Assembly (NCBI RefSeq): GCF_002382885.1
Contig: NZ_NWVL01000017.1
Coordinates: 1 to 64,000 of the forward strand
Reading direction: 5' to 3'
DNA from: Streptomyces sp. WZ.A104
GTDB taxonomy: Bacteria; Actinomycetota; Actinomycetes; Streptomycetales; Streptomycetaceae
Length of the DNA stretch: 64,000 nt
Positions 33,918 to 42,699 of this stretch are shown here, in pieces (within the stretch, counting starts at the first letter, position 1; each line of letters opens with the position of its first letter). The position numbers and the translations under genes are program-made. The notes beneath the pieces are model-generated. The model searched no databases. It saw only the letters and a program-made list of their open reading frames with translations, and was not told the origin of the DNA.

Positions 33918-36900
33918 TCAGGAAGGGCAGATCTCGGTCGGCAGGCCGTTGGAGAGTCCGCCGCGTTCGTCGTCGGTGAGATCACGGCCGAGGACGGAGC
34001 ACAGGTGCCGCTTCCAGAGGGCGGGGTCTAGGCGGAACAAACCGATGCGGCCTCCAGAGACGGGTGAGCGCAGAAGCGCCTTGCCGTCCTTGGCGGCCGC
34101 CAGGAAGCCCTGCTTCTCCCCAAATTCGTACGTCTCCCGGTACGCGGGGTCGTCCGCCTTCAGGAAGCTTACGGAACTGTCGTTGGCCATGAAGAACCCG
34201 GAGCCCCCGATGCTACCCGCCGCCCACCGGTTAGGGGTCAGCGGCCCGAGCGGACCCACCACTCTCTTCGGCGGCTGCCCAGGTTGCACCGACCACAGCT
34301 CGACCAGGCCGCCTATGCTCTGCACGGCCGCGTAGCGCGAGTCCCTCAGGAACACGGCCGTGTTCAGGTCGACTCCGAGGCGTACACCAAGTCCTTTGTT
34401 CTCCTTGCCTGTTCGCAGATCGACAACGTGCACGTCCGGTTCGCCGCGCACGGTGACCCCCACGTACCCCGGCTCGGGGTGGTTGCCCACGAAGTAGTCC
34501 GGTCGGTCTTTCGTGGTGAGCTGAAGGTCACGTAGGTCGATCGGCGGCGTCACGCGGCGGCCCTCGCGAGCATCCCAGTGCTCGACGAGTGTGCCGGAGA
34601 CTGTCAGGAGCCGATCGTCATCGAGGAAGCGGAAGACAACCAGTTCCGGCTTGCCGTCTTCGCCGACGGGAGGTTGTGACACGGTGAACTCGGTCACCCG
34701 GCGCAACGAGGGCAGTGCGCGAACCGTGATCCGGTTCAGGTCCGAGACATCCGCCACCAGCGTCTCGGCGTTGTTGACCCGGAGGGCCTGGTTCGCGTCC
34801 GGAGGCGTTTTGGCATCGCTGTCCACTTCGGCGAGAGTTCTCTCCTCCCCTTCTGTTTCCATGACGCGCAGACTGTCGCTGTCCTTGCCCACACGGACCA
34901 CCATCCTGCTTCCGTCGCCGAGCAGCGTCGGAGGGCTGTAGGTGCTGACGTCCTCCAACTTTGCCAGCGCCCATCCAGTCACCGCGTCCTCGTTCCAGGT
35001 GACCATGACAGGCTCGCGCGAAGTCCCGAGAAGAGGAAAATTCTTGACGTCCTGCAGGCTGTCGGGCCCGAAGAACCGCTGAGTCCTGCCGCCGTCTCGA
35101 GTGTGGACCAGGTCCCACTCGCCCGTCGCGGAGAGCACCGCGAAGCGGTCGCCTTCCTCGTCAACGGCCACATCACTGCACGAAGTGTCGTCCCCGCGAC
35201 GGTATTGGCCCAGCACCTCTCCGTCCGCCACGCGTACGGCCTGGTAGTGGGCCTGTCCGCCCACGTTGGGGTCAGGCTTGTCTTTCCGGCAGACGATCAC
35301 CACGCTGCCGTTTCCCGACACTCCGATGCCATCGAATTCGAGGCCCTTTGCCAGTTCACGCATCGTCCCGGCACCGATATCGACAGCAACCACTGACTGC
35401 TTCAGGACCGACCCGGGGCTGCGCTGGGCCACGAGTGTGTTCCCGTCCGGGCCGAACCACACGTTCATAAGCCCGGAGACCTGGACCGGAAGCTCCCGAG
35501 GCTGTCGCGTCTCCAGGTCCCACACCTGCACCGGCCGCTTCGCCGACGACGCCGGCACGCCGACCAGTCGACGCCCGTCCGGGGAGAAGTCCATGATCTT
35601 GACGTTGAGCCATTGCGCACCCAAGGAGATGTTCTTGAGCGCACCGCTGAGCTGCTGTGGCGGCCCTACCAGCTGTTTCCCTGAGGGGGTCACGTCGTGC
35701 CAGACCACCACCCCGTCCACATCGCGCAGGTAGGCGATCCGTCGCCCATCCCTGCTGACCACGGGGGACAGGACGTGGTCGGCGAGGCGGAGTTGCTCCT
35801 GTCTGACCCTGCCCTTCGCCGTGCGGACGAAAAGGGTCGCGCGGCCGAACTTGGTCGTCACCAGCGTCACTCTGCCGTCCGCGCTCATGGCGGCCGCGTG
35901 GACTGGTCCCTCGGCCCCCGTCAGCACCCATTTCGCGTCCTTGAGTTCCTCGTACCGGCGCATCAGCGCACTGCGGGCCTCTTGTGTCGGAGCGGCCTCG
36001 TACGCCGCGAGCGCCGCCAGGGCAGCCTGCCCGGGGTTGCTGTCCGTCAAGTCGTCCGACTGCACCGCAAGCGTCCGGGACCGCCCCTCGGCCTCCCGGT
36101 GTGCGCTTACCTGTGATTCCTGCACGAGGAACGTGCCCAGCCCGGCGATCAGCAGAAGGGTCAGGGCCACCGCGACCCACCCCGCACGTGCCCGAACCTG
36201 CCGTGCCCGCTGGCGCTGACGGGCCAGCGCAAGGAATTCCCGCTGGTCCTTGGTCAAATCCGTCTCGCGTCCGTGCAGCCTCGCTTCCACGGCCGCGAGC
36301 TGAAGGGGGCCGGGCAGCAGATCGGCCGAGCCGTCCGCCTTTTGCCACCGCTCCAGATCGTGCTGTACCTCCGCCCGCCCCGTCAGGAAAGCAGCATCGG
36401 CCCGGACCAGCTCCGCCAGGGCCGGCCATACCGCGATCAAAGCCTCGTGGGCCAGCTCCGCGCTCTCCGGTCGGCCATCACCTCCGTACAGGACCAGCAG
36501 GCGCTGCTCGGCCAGCGCCTGCGCCAGGCGCCAGCGTCCTTCTCCCGCCTCTTCGCGTGTCAGGGCGCGCCGCAGCGGAGCCTCGCCGCCCGGCAGCACC
36601 CGCACCAGCCCCGTCAGCAGCCGTGCCGCTTCGGCCTCACTCTCAGGTGGGACGCACTTCCGCCACGCCTCCTCGGCATGGCGCCGCAGTGCGCCGGATA
36701 CTCCGTCGATGTTCTCGTACGTCGCGGCCTGTAACCGTCCGGCGGCTCGTCGCTGCCACAACTGCGCCAGGACGAACCCCAGAAGTGGCAGAACTCCCGG
36801 CTCGCCGCCCGCATCGTCCAGGATGCGGCGGTCAAGCCCGGGGTCGTACTCGACCGCCGGAATGCGCTTGAGCGGTTCGGTGATCACCGCGTGCAGCTGG

Positions 36901-38189
36901 TCCCGGGCCATGGGAGTGAGCGGAAGTGTCACCCCGCGTTTCAGCGCGGGACCCAGGTGCGAGTGACTCAGTGCTGCGTCCATGAAGTCGGCGCGCAGGG
37001 TGACGAGAACCCGCAGGGCGGCTGGCTGCCGCTGCGGGAACAGCAGCTCGACCGTCTCGGTGAGCTCAGGCTGCGGGCGGTTCAACAGTGCCTCGGCCTG
37101 ATCGAGTACGACCAACAACCGTGACGCCGGCCGTCCTGTTACCCGATGGAAGGTGTCCGCAAGCCCCAGCTCACTCAACCAATGGTCTACTTGGTCGGCG
37201 TTCTGCGCGCGCGGGGGCCGCCCGTACTCCCCCGATCTTGCGATCTCGAACAGCTCGGTGGCGAGCGCGGCCCGCAGGGAAGAGGAACGTGTCGCGTTGA
37301 CCTGCAGAATCCGGTAGCCGTCCTGCCGCATCCTCGGCACCACACCGGCCAGCGCGAGCGACGACTTGCCGCAGCCCGACGGCCCGTACACCGTCACAGT
37401 GGGCTGATCGCCCCGCAGGGCGGTGACGACTCGCTCGATGTCGTCGTCCCGGCCGAAGAAGACATCCGCGTCGTCCTCCTGAAAGGCGGACAGACCACGA
37501 AAAGGCGTAGCCGGGCTCATGTACGGGGCGAGGTCGGGTACTTCCTTGAGTAAGGTTCTCGTCCGCAGGACGAACGCCTGCTGGGCCTCGCGGACCGACT
37601 GTGCCGCCACCATCATCCCGACGACAGCGCCCAGTTTGTTGTCCCAGACCGGGCTCCCGCTGAAACCCCCCTTGACGTGCACGGCTTCATCGTTGGCCCG
37701 CGAGAGCTGGATCCAGCCCGGGCGGGTGGGCCCCCGGAACCTGCCGCTCTGCCAGATCCCTTCCGGGTTTTCGTCGGTGAAGCCCACGGTGCGCGCATCG
37801 TGGTCCCATACGCCGCTCTGCGGGTCGGCCATGGGGAGCGGACGGGCTCCGGGAATCCGGTTCCGCAACCGCAGCACGGCGATGTCCCCGGTCTGATCGG
37901 GCCTGATCGGCATCCAGTGCTGGACCTCGGCACGGTGGTCGCCCCCGTCGACGCCGTCGGCGTTTCCGGCCAGCGGCACGTCGACCGTGACCTCGGTGCC
38001 GGCCTCCACCGTGTCCTCCCGGGGCCGGTCCAGCGCGTCCGACACCACATGAGCGCAGGTCAGCACCAGGTCCGCGGCGATGAGGAAGCCAGCGCCGCCG
38101 ATCGCACCGTCCGGCCCCTTAACACGGACGACCGCCGCGACCAGTGACGGCTCCGCCTCCCCGGTGTCGTGCTCCTGAATCTCCGTCAC
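33918..38189 (-). CDS. Trypsin-like protease / nSTAND1 NTPase / beta-propeller conflict-system protein
   Basis: A 1423-aa multidomain protein. Residues 1-215: trypsin-like protease with His47 (LVLTCAHVV), Asp102 (TGDIAVLRL) and Ser177 (GGFSGSPVW). Residues about 225-650: nSTAND1 NTPase beginning FRGLSAFQEDDADVFFGRDD, Walker A GPSGCGKSS (269-277), Walker B LLVVLDQAEA (358-367), VTLRADF and the family-typical AHEALIAVWPAL. A transmembrane helix WVAVALTLLLIAGLGTFLV (671-689) follows. Residues about 735-1423: a repeat-rich WD40/beta-propeller-like region likely to sense the trigger. This is the architecture of NLR-like bacterial conflict systems in which a sensed invader activates a protease. The gene is cotranscribed after a Trypco1 gene. 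Its GC content and codon choice are clearly lower than in neighbours, suggesting acquisition. The start is GTG 38189. Confidence 0.9.
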   Translation of the reverse strand: MTEIQEHDTGEAEPSLVAAVVRVKGPDGAIGGAGFLIAADLVLTCAHVVSDALDRPREDTVEAGTEVTVDVPLAGNADGVDGGDHRAEVQHWMPIRPDQTGDIAVLRLRNRIPGARPLPMADPQSGVWDHDARTVGFTDENPEGIWQSGRFRGPTRPGWIQLSRANDEAVHVKGGFSGSPVWDNKLGAVVGMMVAAQSVREAQQAFVLRTRTLLKEVPDLAPYMSPATPFRGLSAFQEDDADVFFGRDDDIERVVTALRGDQPTVTVYGPSGCGKSSLALAGVVPRMRQDGYRILQVNATRSSSLRAALATELFEIARSGEYGRPPRAQNADQVDHWLSELGLADTFHRVTGRPASRLLVVLDQAEALLNRPQPELTETVELLFPQRQPAALRVLVTLRADFMDAALSHSHLGPALKRGVTLPLTPMARDQLHAVITEPLKRIPAVEYDPGLDRRILDDAGGEPGVLPLLGFVLAQLWQRRAAGRLQAATYENIDGVSGALRRHAEEAWRKCVPPESEAEAARLLTGLVRVLPGGEAPLRRALTREEAGEGRWRLAQALAEQRLLVLYGGDGRPESAELAHEALIAVWPALAELVRADAAFLTGRAEVQHDLERWQKADGSADLLPGPLQLAAVEARLHGRETDLTKDQREFLALARQRQRARQVRARAGWVAVALTLLLIAGLGTFLVQESQVSAHREAEGRSRTLAVQSDDLTDSNPGQAALAALAAYEAAPTQEARSALMRRYEELKDAKWVLTGAEGPVHAAAMSADGRVTLVTTKFGRATLFVRTAKGRVRQEQLRLADHVLSPVVSRDGRRIAYLRDVDGVVVWHDVTPSGKQLVGPPQQLSGALKNISLGAQWLNVKIMDFSPDGRRLVGVPASSAKRPVQVWDLETRQPRELPVQVSGLMNVWFGPDGNTLVAQRSPGSVLKQSVVAVDIGAGTMRELAKGLEFDGIGVSGNGSVVIVCRKDKPDPNVGGQAHYQAVRVADGEVLGQYRRGDDTSCSDVAVDEEGDRFAVLSATGEWDLVHTRDGGRTQRFFGPDSLQDVKNFPLLGTSREPVMVTWNEDAVTGWALAKLEDVSTYSPPTLLGDGSRMVVRVGKDSDSLRVMETEGEERTLAEVDSDAKTPPDANQALRVNNAETLVADVSDLNRITVRALPSLRRVTEFTVSQPPVGEDGKPELVVFRFLDDDRLLTVSGTLVEHWDAREGRRVTPPIDLRDLQLTTKDRPDYFVGNHPEPGYVGVTVRGEPDVHVVDLRTGKENKGLGVRLGVDLNTAVFLRDSRYAAVQSIGGLVELWSVQPGQPPKRVVGPLGPLTPNRWAAGSIGGSGFFMANDSSVSFLKADDPAYRETYEFGEKQGFLAAAKDGKALLRSPVSGGRIGLFRLDPALWKRHLCSVLGRDLTDDERGGLSNGLPTEICPS

Positions 38190-38231
38190 TGCGCCCCCCG
38201 AGCCCCGTTGTCGCGCCTGACTGGGTCAACT

Positions 38232-38600
38232 TCACTGCGATGTATTCCCGTTGGGGTCGCTCGCGTCACTCCTGTTCCAGGTCAGGCTCACGGAGAAATT
38301 GGCCGCTGTCGCCGTGCTGGCAATGACCACGTCCGCCTCGGCCGACAGCGAAACCCCGAACTCCAGCGTGATCTCGTCCGGCGCGTTCGCCAGCCCTTGG
38401 AACCGCCCCACGAAGCTCTCCGCCACCGGACGCACGGTGTCCAGCATCTGACCGAACGACCGTTCGGCGCGCGCTATGGAGCGGCCTCCGCGCCCCACGC
38501 GGACCAGCGTCTCGTCCACCTCCCGGATCTGGACACGCACGGACTCGTCGCTGCCGTCCCCCAGGGGGACTTCTACCGTGTGGACAGGGCTGTCGCTCAT
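38232..38600 (-). CDS. Trypco1 (trypsin-co-occurring domain 1, CU044_2847 family) protein
   Basis: A 122-aa single-domain protein. It fits the CU044_2847/Trypco1 pattern: an N-terminal strand pair VHTVEVPLGDGSDESVRVQI, a helix ERSFGQMLDTVRPVAESFVG, and the signature PDEITLEFGVSLSAEADVVI followed by ATAANFSVSLTW. Trypco1 domains are known from comparative genomics to accompany trypsin-like proteases in actinobacterial NTPase conflict systems; their molecular role (substrate, inhibitor or tether) is not established. It is encoded 42 bases upstream of the trypsin-nSTAND1 gene on the same strand with GGAGGAG before the ATG, so it heads the operon. It is likely the protease's target or switch. Confidence 0.85.
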   Translation of the reverse strand: MSDSPVHTVEVPLGDGSDESVRVQIREVDETLVRVGRGGRSIARAERSFGQMLDTVRPVAESFVGRFQGLANAPDEITLEFGVSLSAEADVVIASTATAANFSVSLTWNRSDASDPNGNTSQ

Positions 38601-38690
38601 GACTCTCCTCCGTTGCTCGGGAGTTGGAGATCGTAGCGGCAGGCCCCTCTCTGATCACAGACACCGACAACGATAGCTACGGACTGCAAC

Positions 38691-38722
38691 GAATGCGCAT
38701 CGAGCCTTGGATCTGCGCATTC
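38691..38722. promoter_or_regulatory. 9-bp inverted repeat upstream of the Trypco1 operon
   Basis: GAATGCGCA (38691-38699) and TGCGCATTC (38714-38722) are perfect inverted arms with a 14-base spacer, about 90 bases upstream of the Trypco1 start codon. The spacing suggests a dimeric regulator site rather than a terminator; no regulator gene is adjacent. Confidence 0.5.
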
Positions 38723-38789
38723 ATCGCGCATCCTCAGCCGACACCGCGCGCCGACTCGCGGATGCTGGAGATCCGGCGGGCCCGCCGCA

Positions 38790-40571
38790 TCACCCGTGCC
38801 AGGACCGCCACAGCGACGCGTACGCGCCGTCCGCCGCGACCAGTTCGTCGTGGCTGCCCAGCTCGCTGATCCGGCCGTCCTCCACCACCGCGATCACATC
38901 CGCGTCGTGCGCGGTGTGCAGCCGGTGCGCGATCGCGATCACCGTGCGGCCCTCCAGGACCCGGGCGAGTGAACGCTCCAGATGGCGGGCCGCCCGCGGG
39001 TCCAGCAGGGACGTCGCCTCGTCCAGCACCAGCGTGTGCGGATCGGCCAGCACGAGACGGGCCAGCGCGATCTGCTGGGCCTGCGCCGGGGTGAGCGCGA
39101 AACCGCCCGAACCGACCTCGGTCTCCAGCCCCTCGTCCAGGGCCCTCGCCCACCCGTCCGCGTCGACCGCGGCCAGCGAGGCCCACAGCTCCGCGTCCTT
39201 TGCCCCGTCGCGGGCCAGGCGCAGATTGTCCCGGAGCGAGCCGACGAAGACGTGGTGTTCCTGGTTGACCAGGGCCACATGCTCGCGGACCCGCTCCGCC
39301 GTCATCCGCGACAGCTCCGCCCCGCCGAGTGTCACCTCGCCGGTGCGCGGGGCGTAGACCCCGGCGAGCAGCCGGCCCAGCGTCGACTTGCCCGCGCCCG
39401 AGGGCCCGACCAGGGCGAGCCGGGTGCCCGGAGCCACGTCGAGCGACACCTTGTGCAGGACGTCGACGCCCTCCCGGTACCCGAAGCGGACGTCGTCCGC
39501 CCGCACCTTCCGGCCGTCCGGGCCGATCTCGGCCTCACCCGCGTCCGGCTCGATCTCCCGAACGCCGACCAGCCGGGCCAGCGATACCTGGGCCACCTGG
39601 AGCTCGTCGTACCAGCGCAGGATCAGCCCGATCGGGTCGACCATCATCTGGGCCAGCAACGCCCCCGTCGTCAACTGCCCGACCGTGATCCACCCCTCCA
39701 GCACGAACCAGCCGCCGAGCAGCAGAACCGCGCCGAGGATCGTCACGTACGTCGCGTTGATGACGGGGAACAGGACCGAGCGCAGGAAGAGTGTGTACCT
39801 TTCCCACGCCGTCCACTGCTCGATCCGCCGGTCCGACATGGCCACCCGGCGGCCGCCGAGGCGGTGCGCCTCCACGGTCCGCCCGGCGTCCACGGTCTCC
39901 GCGAGCATCGCGGCGACGGCCGCGTAACCGGCGGCCTCCGAGCGGTACGCCGAGGGGGCCCGGCGGAAGTACCAGCGGCAGCCGACGATCAGCACCGGCA
40001 GCGCGACCAGCACGGCCAGCGCCAGCGGGGGAGCGGTCACGGCCATCGCGCCGAGCAGCAGCCCGGCCCACACGACACCGATCGCCAGCTGCGGCACGGC
40101 CTCCCGCATCGCGTTCGCCAGCCGGTCGATGTCCGTGGTGATCCGGGACAGCAGATCGCCGGTCCCGGCCCGCTCCAGGACGCCCGGCGGCAGCCCCACG
40201 GACCGTACGAGGAAGTCCTCGCGCAGGTCCGCGAGCATCTCCTCGCCCAGCATCGCCCCGCGCAGCCGCATGCTGCGGGTGAACAGGGTCTGGATCACCA
40301 GCGCGAGCGCGAAGACCGCGACCGTGCGCTCCAGATGCAGGTCGGTGACCCCACTGGACAGGTCCTCCACCAGTCCGCCCAGCAGATACGGCCCGGTGAT
40401 CGAAGCGATCACCGCCACCGCGTTGACCGCCACCAGGACGGCGAACGCCCTTCGGTGCCGCCGCAGCAGACTCCGTACGTAGTTCCGTACGGTCGTCGGC
40501 GTGCCCACGGGCAGCGTGGTGGCCGACTCCGGGGCGGCGGGGTCGTACGCCGGGGGTGCGACGCCGATCAT
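38790..40571 (-). CDS. ABC exporter subunit with intact Walker A but degenerate signature
   Basis: A 593-aa half-transporter: six membrane helices (about 40-320) and an ATPase domain. Walker A GPSGAGKST is at 389-397, Walker B HTLVLDEATSLLD and switch His in VIAIAHRLHTAHD are present, but the ABC signature reads LTPAQ (493-497) instead of LSGGQ. It overlaps the upstream subunit gene by ATGA and forms a heterodimer with it. The partner has the complementary defects, so only one ATP site is canonical. Substrate unknown; such pairs export lipids, peptides or drugs. A multidrug-type annotation is only generic. Confidence 0.92.
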   Translation of the reverse strand: MIGVAPPAYDPAAPESATTLPVGTPTTVRNYVRSLLRRHRRAFAVLVAVNAVAVIASITGPYLLGGLVEDLSSGVTDLHLERTVAVFALALVIQTLFTRSMRLRGAMLGEEMLADLREDFLVRSVGLPPGVLERAGTGDLLSRITTDIDRLANAMREAVPQLAIGVVWAGLLLGAMAVTAPPLALAVLVALPVLIVGCRWYFRRAPSAYRSEAAGYAAVAAMLAETVDAGRTVEAHRLGGRRVAMSDRRIEQWTAWERYTLFLRSVLFPVINATYVTILGAVLLLGGWFVLEGWITVGQLTTGALLAQMMVDPIGLILRWYDELQVAQVSLARLVGVREIEPDAGEAEIGPDGRKVRADDVRFGYREGVDVLHKVSLDVAPGTRLALVGPSGAGKSTLGRLLAGVYAPRTGEVTLGGAELSRMTAERVREHVALVNQEHHVFVGSLRDNLRLARDGAKDAELWASLAAVDADGWARALDEGLETEVGSGGFALTPAQAQQIALARLVLADPHTLVLDEATSLLDPRAARHLERSLARVLEGRTVIAIAHRLHTAHDADVIAVVEDGRISELGSHDELVAADGAYASLWRSWHG

Positions 40572-42427
40572 GCCCTCTCCTCGACTTCCTGGATGCTCTT
40601 CATGGCGGGGACCGCTCCGATGCCGTTCAGGGCGCTCGACGCGGCGGCCTCCTCGTCGGTCTCACGCGTGACGACCGCCCGGTAGCGCGGTTCGGTGCGC
40701 AGCAGTTCGCGGTGGACCCCGACGGCGACCACGGTGCCCTCGTGGACGAGGACCACCCGGTCGGCGGCGTCCAGCAGCAGCGGGGACGAGGCGAACGCGA
40801 CCGTCGTACGGCCCCGGCGCAGCTTCGCGATCCCCGCGGCGACCCGCGCTTCGGTGTGCGAGTCGACCGCGGAGGTCGGCTCGTCCAGCACCAGCGCCTC
40901 CGGGTCGGTGACCAGCGACCGGGCCAGCGCGAGCCGCTGGCGCTGACCGCCGGACAGGGACCGGCCTCGCTCGGTGATCCGGGTCCGCATGGGGTCCCCC
41001 TCATTGTCGGGGGAGGCCTGCGCCAGGGCACTCAGCACATCCCCGCACTGGGCCGCCTCCAACGCCGCCTCCGCGGTGACCAGGCCCGAGGACGGGATGT
41101 CCAGCAGCTCCTGGAGCGTGCCGGACAGCAGCACCGGGTCCTTGTCCTGGACCAGCACCGCGGCCCGGGCGGCGTCCAGCGGGATCTCGTCCAGGGCGAC
41201 CGCGCCGAGCAGCACCGACGGAACCTCCGCCGACGGCCTCCCCTCCTTCCCGTCCGCGCCGTCCTCTTCGCCGCTCTGCGCGTGTCCGCCGAGCCGTTCG
41301 GCCAGCCATCCCGCCTCGTCCGGGTCGCCGCAGACCACGGCCGTGAACTGCCCCTGGGGGGCCATCAGCCCGGTCGCCGGGTCGTAGAGATCGCCGGACG
41401 GCGTGACGCCCTCGACCGTGACGTCCCGGGAGCTGCGGTGCAGCGACAGCACCCGCACCGCGCGCTGGGCGGACGGCCGCGAGAAGGAGTACGCCATGGC
41501 GATCTCCTCGAAGTGGCGCAGCGGGAACAGCATCAGGGTGGCCGCGCTGTAGACCGTGACCAGCTGGCCGACGTCGACCCGGCCGTCCCGGGCGAGCGTC
41601 GCCCCGTACCAGACCAGCGAGATCAGCAGGATGCCCGGCAGCAGCACCTGCACCGCCGAGATCAGCGCCCACATCCTCGCGCTGCGCACCGCCGCCCAGC
41701 GGACCTCCTGGGAGGCGCGGCGGTAGCGGCCGAGGAACAGCTCCTCGCCGCCGATGCCGCGCAGCACCCGCAGCCCGGCGACCGTGTCCGAGGCCAGCTC
41801 GGTGGCCTGCCCGGCCTTCTCGCGCTGTTCGTCCGCGCGCCGGGTGGCGCGGGGCAGCAGTGGCAGGACGGCCAGGGCGAGCACCGGCATGGCGATCGCC
41901 ACCAGCACGCCGAGGGAGGGGAGATAGACGACCAGGCCGACGCAGATCAGCACGAGGGCGGTGGCGGCCGCCGCGAAGCGGGAGAGCGCCTCGACGAACC
42001 AGCCGATCTTCTCCACGTCACCCGTCGAGACGGCGACGACCTCACCGGCCGCGACCCGGCGCGTCAGCGCCGCACCCAGCTCGGCGGTCTTCCGGGCCAG
42101 CAACTGCTGGACCCGGGCGGCCGCGGTGATCCAGTTGGTCACGGCGGTGCGGTGGAGCATGGTGTCGCCGACGGCGATCATGACGCCGAGGGCCAGGATC
42201 AGACCGCCGGCCAGTGCGAGGCGTCCGCCGGAGCGGTCGATGACGGCCTGGACGGCGAGGCCCACGGTGACCGGAAGACCGGCGATGCCCAGCTGGTGGA
42301 GCAGCCCCCAGGAGAGGGACTTCAGCTGGCCCGCGAGCTGATTGCGCCCGAGCCAGAACAGGAATCGGGGGCCCGAACGGACATCGGGGTCGCCGGGATC
42401 CGAATACGGAAGGTCGCGAATCTGCAT
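40568..42427 (-). CDS. ABC exporter subunit with intact signature but no Walker A lysine
   Basis: A 619-aa half-transporter. The membrane domain spans about 40-320. In the ATPase domain the P-loop position reads VVCGDPDEAGWLAERLG (364-380), lacking GxxGxGKS/T, while the signature LSGGQRQRLALARS (491-504) and Walker B ALVLDEPTSAVD are intact; the switch-His position reads VAFASSP, without His. It must pair with the next subunit (ATGA overlap), which supplies Walker A. I chose ATG 42427 (MQIRDLPYSDPG), the usual family start; an in-frame ATG at 42493 would add 22 atypical residues encoded by a repeat-rich leader that looks regulatory. Confidence 0.9.
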   Translation of the reverse strand: MQIRDLPYSDPGDPDVRSGPRFLFWLGRNQLAGQLKSLSWGLLHQLGIAGLPVTVGLAVQAVIDRSGGRLALAGGLILALGVMIAVGDTMLHRTAVTNWITAAARVQQLLARKTAELGAALTRRVAAGEVVAVSTGDVEKIGWFVEALSRFAAAATALVLICVGLVVYLPSLGVLVAIAMPVLALAVLPLLPRATRRADEQREKAGQATELASDTVAGLRVLRGIGGEELFLGRYRRASQEVRWAAVRSARMWALISAVQVLLPGILLISLVWYGATLARDGRVDVGQLVTVYSAATLMLFPLRHFEEIAMAYSFSRPSAQRAVRVLSLHRSSRDVTVEGVTPSGDLYDPATGLMAPQGQFTAVVCGDPDEAGWLAERLGGHAQSGEEDGADGKEGRPSAEVPSVLLGAVALDEIPLDAARAAVLVQDKDPVLLSGTLQELLDIPSSGLVTAEAALEAAQCGDVLSALAQASPDNEGDPMRTRITERGRSLSGGQRQRLALARSLVTDPEALVLDEPTSAVDSHTEARVAAGIAKLRRGRTTVAFASSPLLLDAADRVVLVHEGTVVAVGVHRELLRTEPRYRAVVTRETDEEAAASSALNGIGAVPAMKSIQEVEERA

Positions 42428-42460
42428 GACGTCCCAGGGCTTGTGAACGGGGCTGGTGAA

Positions 42461-42540
42461 AACGGAGACCCCGTGGAGAACGGAGACCCCCATGGGCAGC
42501 GGGCATCTCCATGGACAACGGAGATCCCCCCGTGGATCTC
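42461..42540 (-). promoter_or_regulatory. Repeat-rich control region of the heterodimeric ABC operon
   Basis: AACGGAGACCCC occurs at 42461 and 42479, and a close copy AACGGAGATCCCC at 42517. The last overlaps a perfect inverted repeat GAGATCC-N6-GGATCTC (42521-42540). The array lies directly upstream of the ABC operon and looks like a set of binding sites for a single regulator, which is not encoded nearby. Confidence 0.55.
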
Positions 42541-42600
42541 GCTACGGGGTGACGTGCAAGGCTCCCTGTTCGTCCCGTTCCGGGGCAACCGGTTTTCCCG

Positions 42601-42630
42601 CCCGCTCCCGCCCGCTCCCGCCCGCTCCCG
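42601..42630. repeat. Three tandem copies of a 10-mer
   Basis: CCCGCTCCCG is repeated exactly three times (42601-42630) in the gap between the GH109 stop and the ABC control region. Probably simple-sequence expansion; no function is evident. Confidence 0.8.
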
Positions 42631-42699
42631 CTGTCCCGCCCTCACTGGCTCCGCCGCCCCGCGGGGTCCCGTGCCCGGTCGGCCCGGGACCCCGTGGTG

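Noticed and set aside
33788..33979. Small plus-strand frame of 63 codons next to the conflict operon
   Set aside because: Arg-rich, overlaps the antisense end of the large gene, and has no credible start signal or similarity.
33700..38722. Attachment-site direct repeats flanking the conflict operon
   Set aside because: Only the 6-base palindrome TGCGCA recurs; no longer direct repeat, tRNA end or integrase was found.
42601..42630. CRISPR-like repeats
   Set aside because: Three abutting 10-mers without spacers; a simple tandem repeat.
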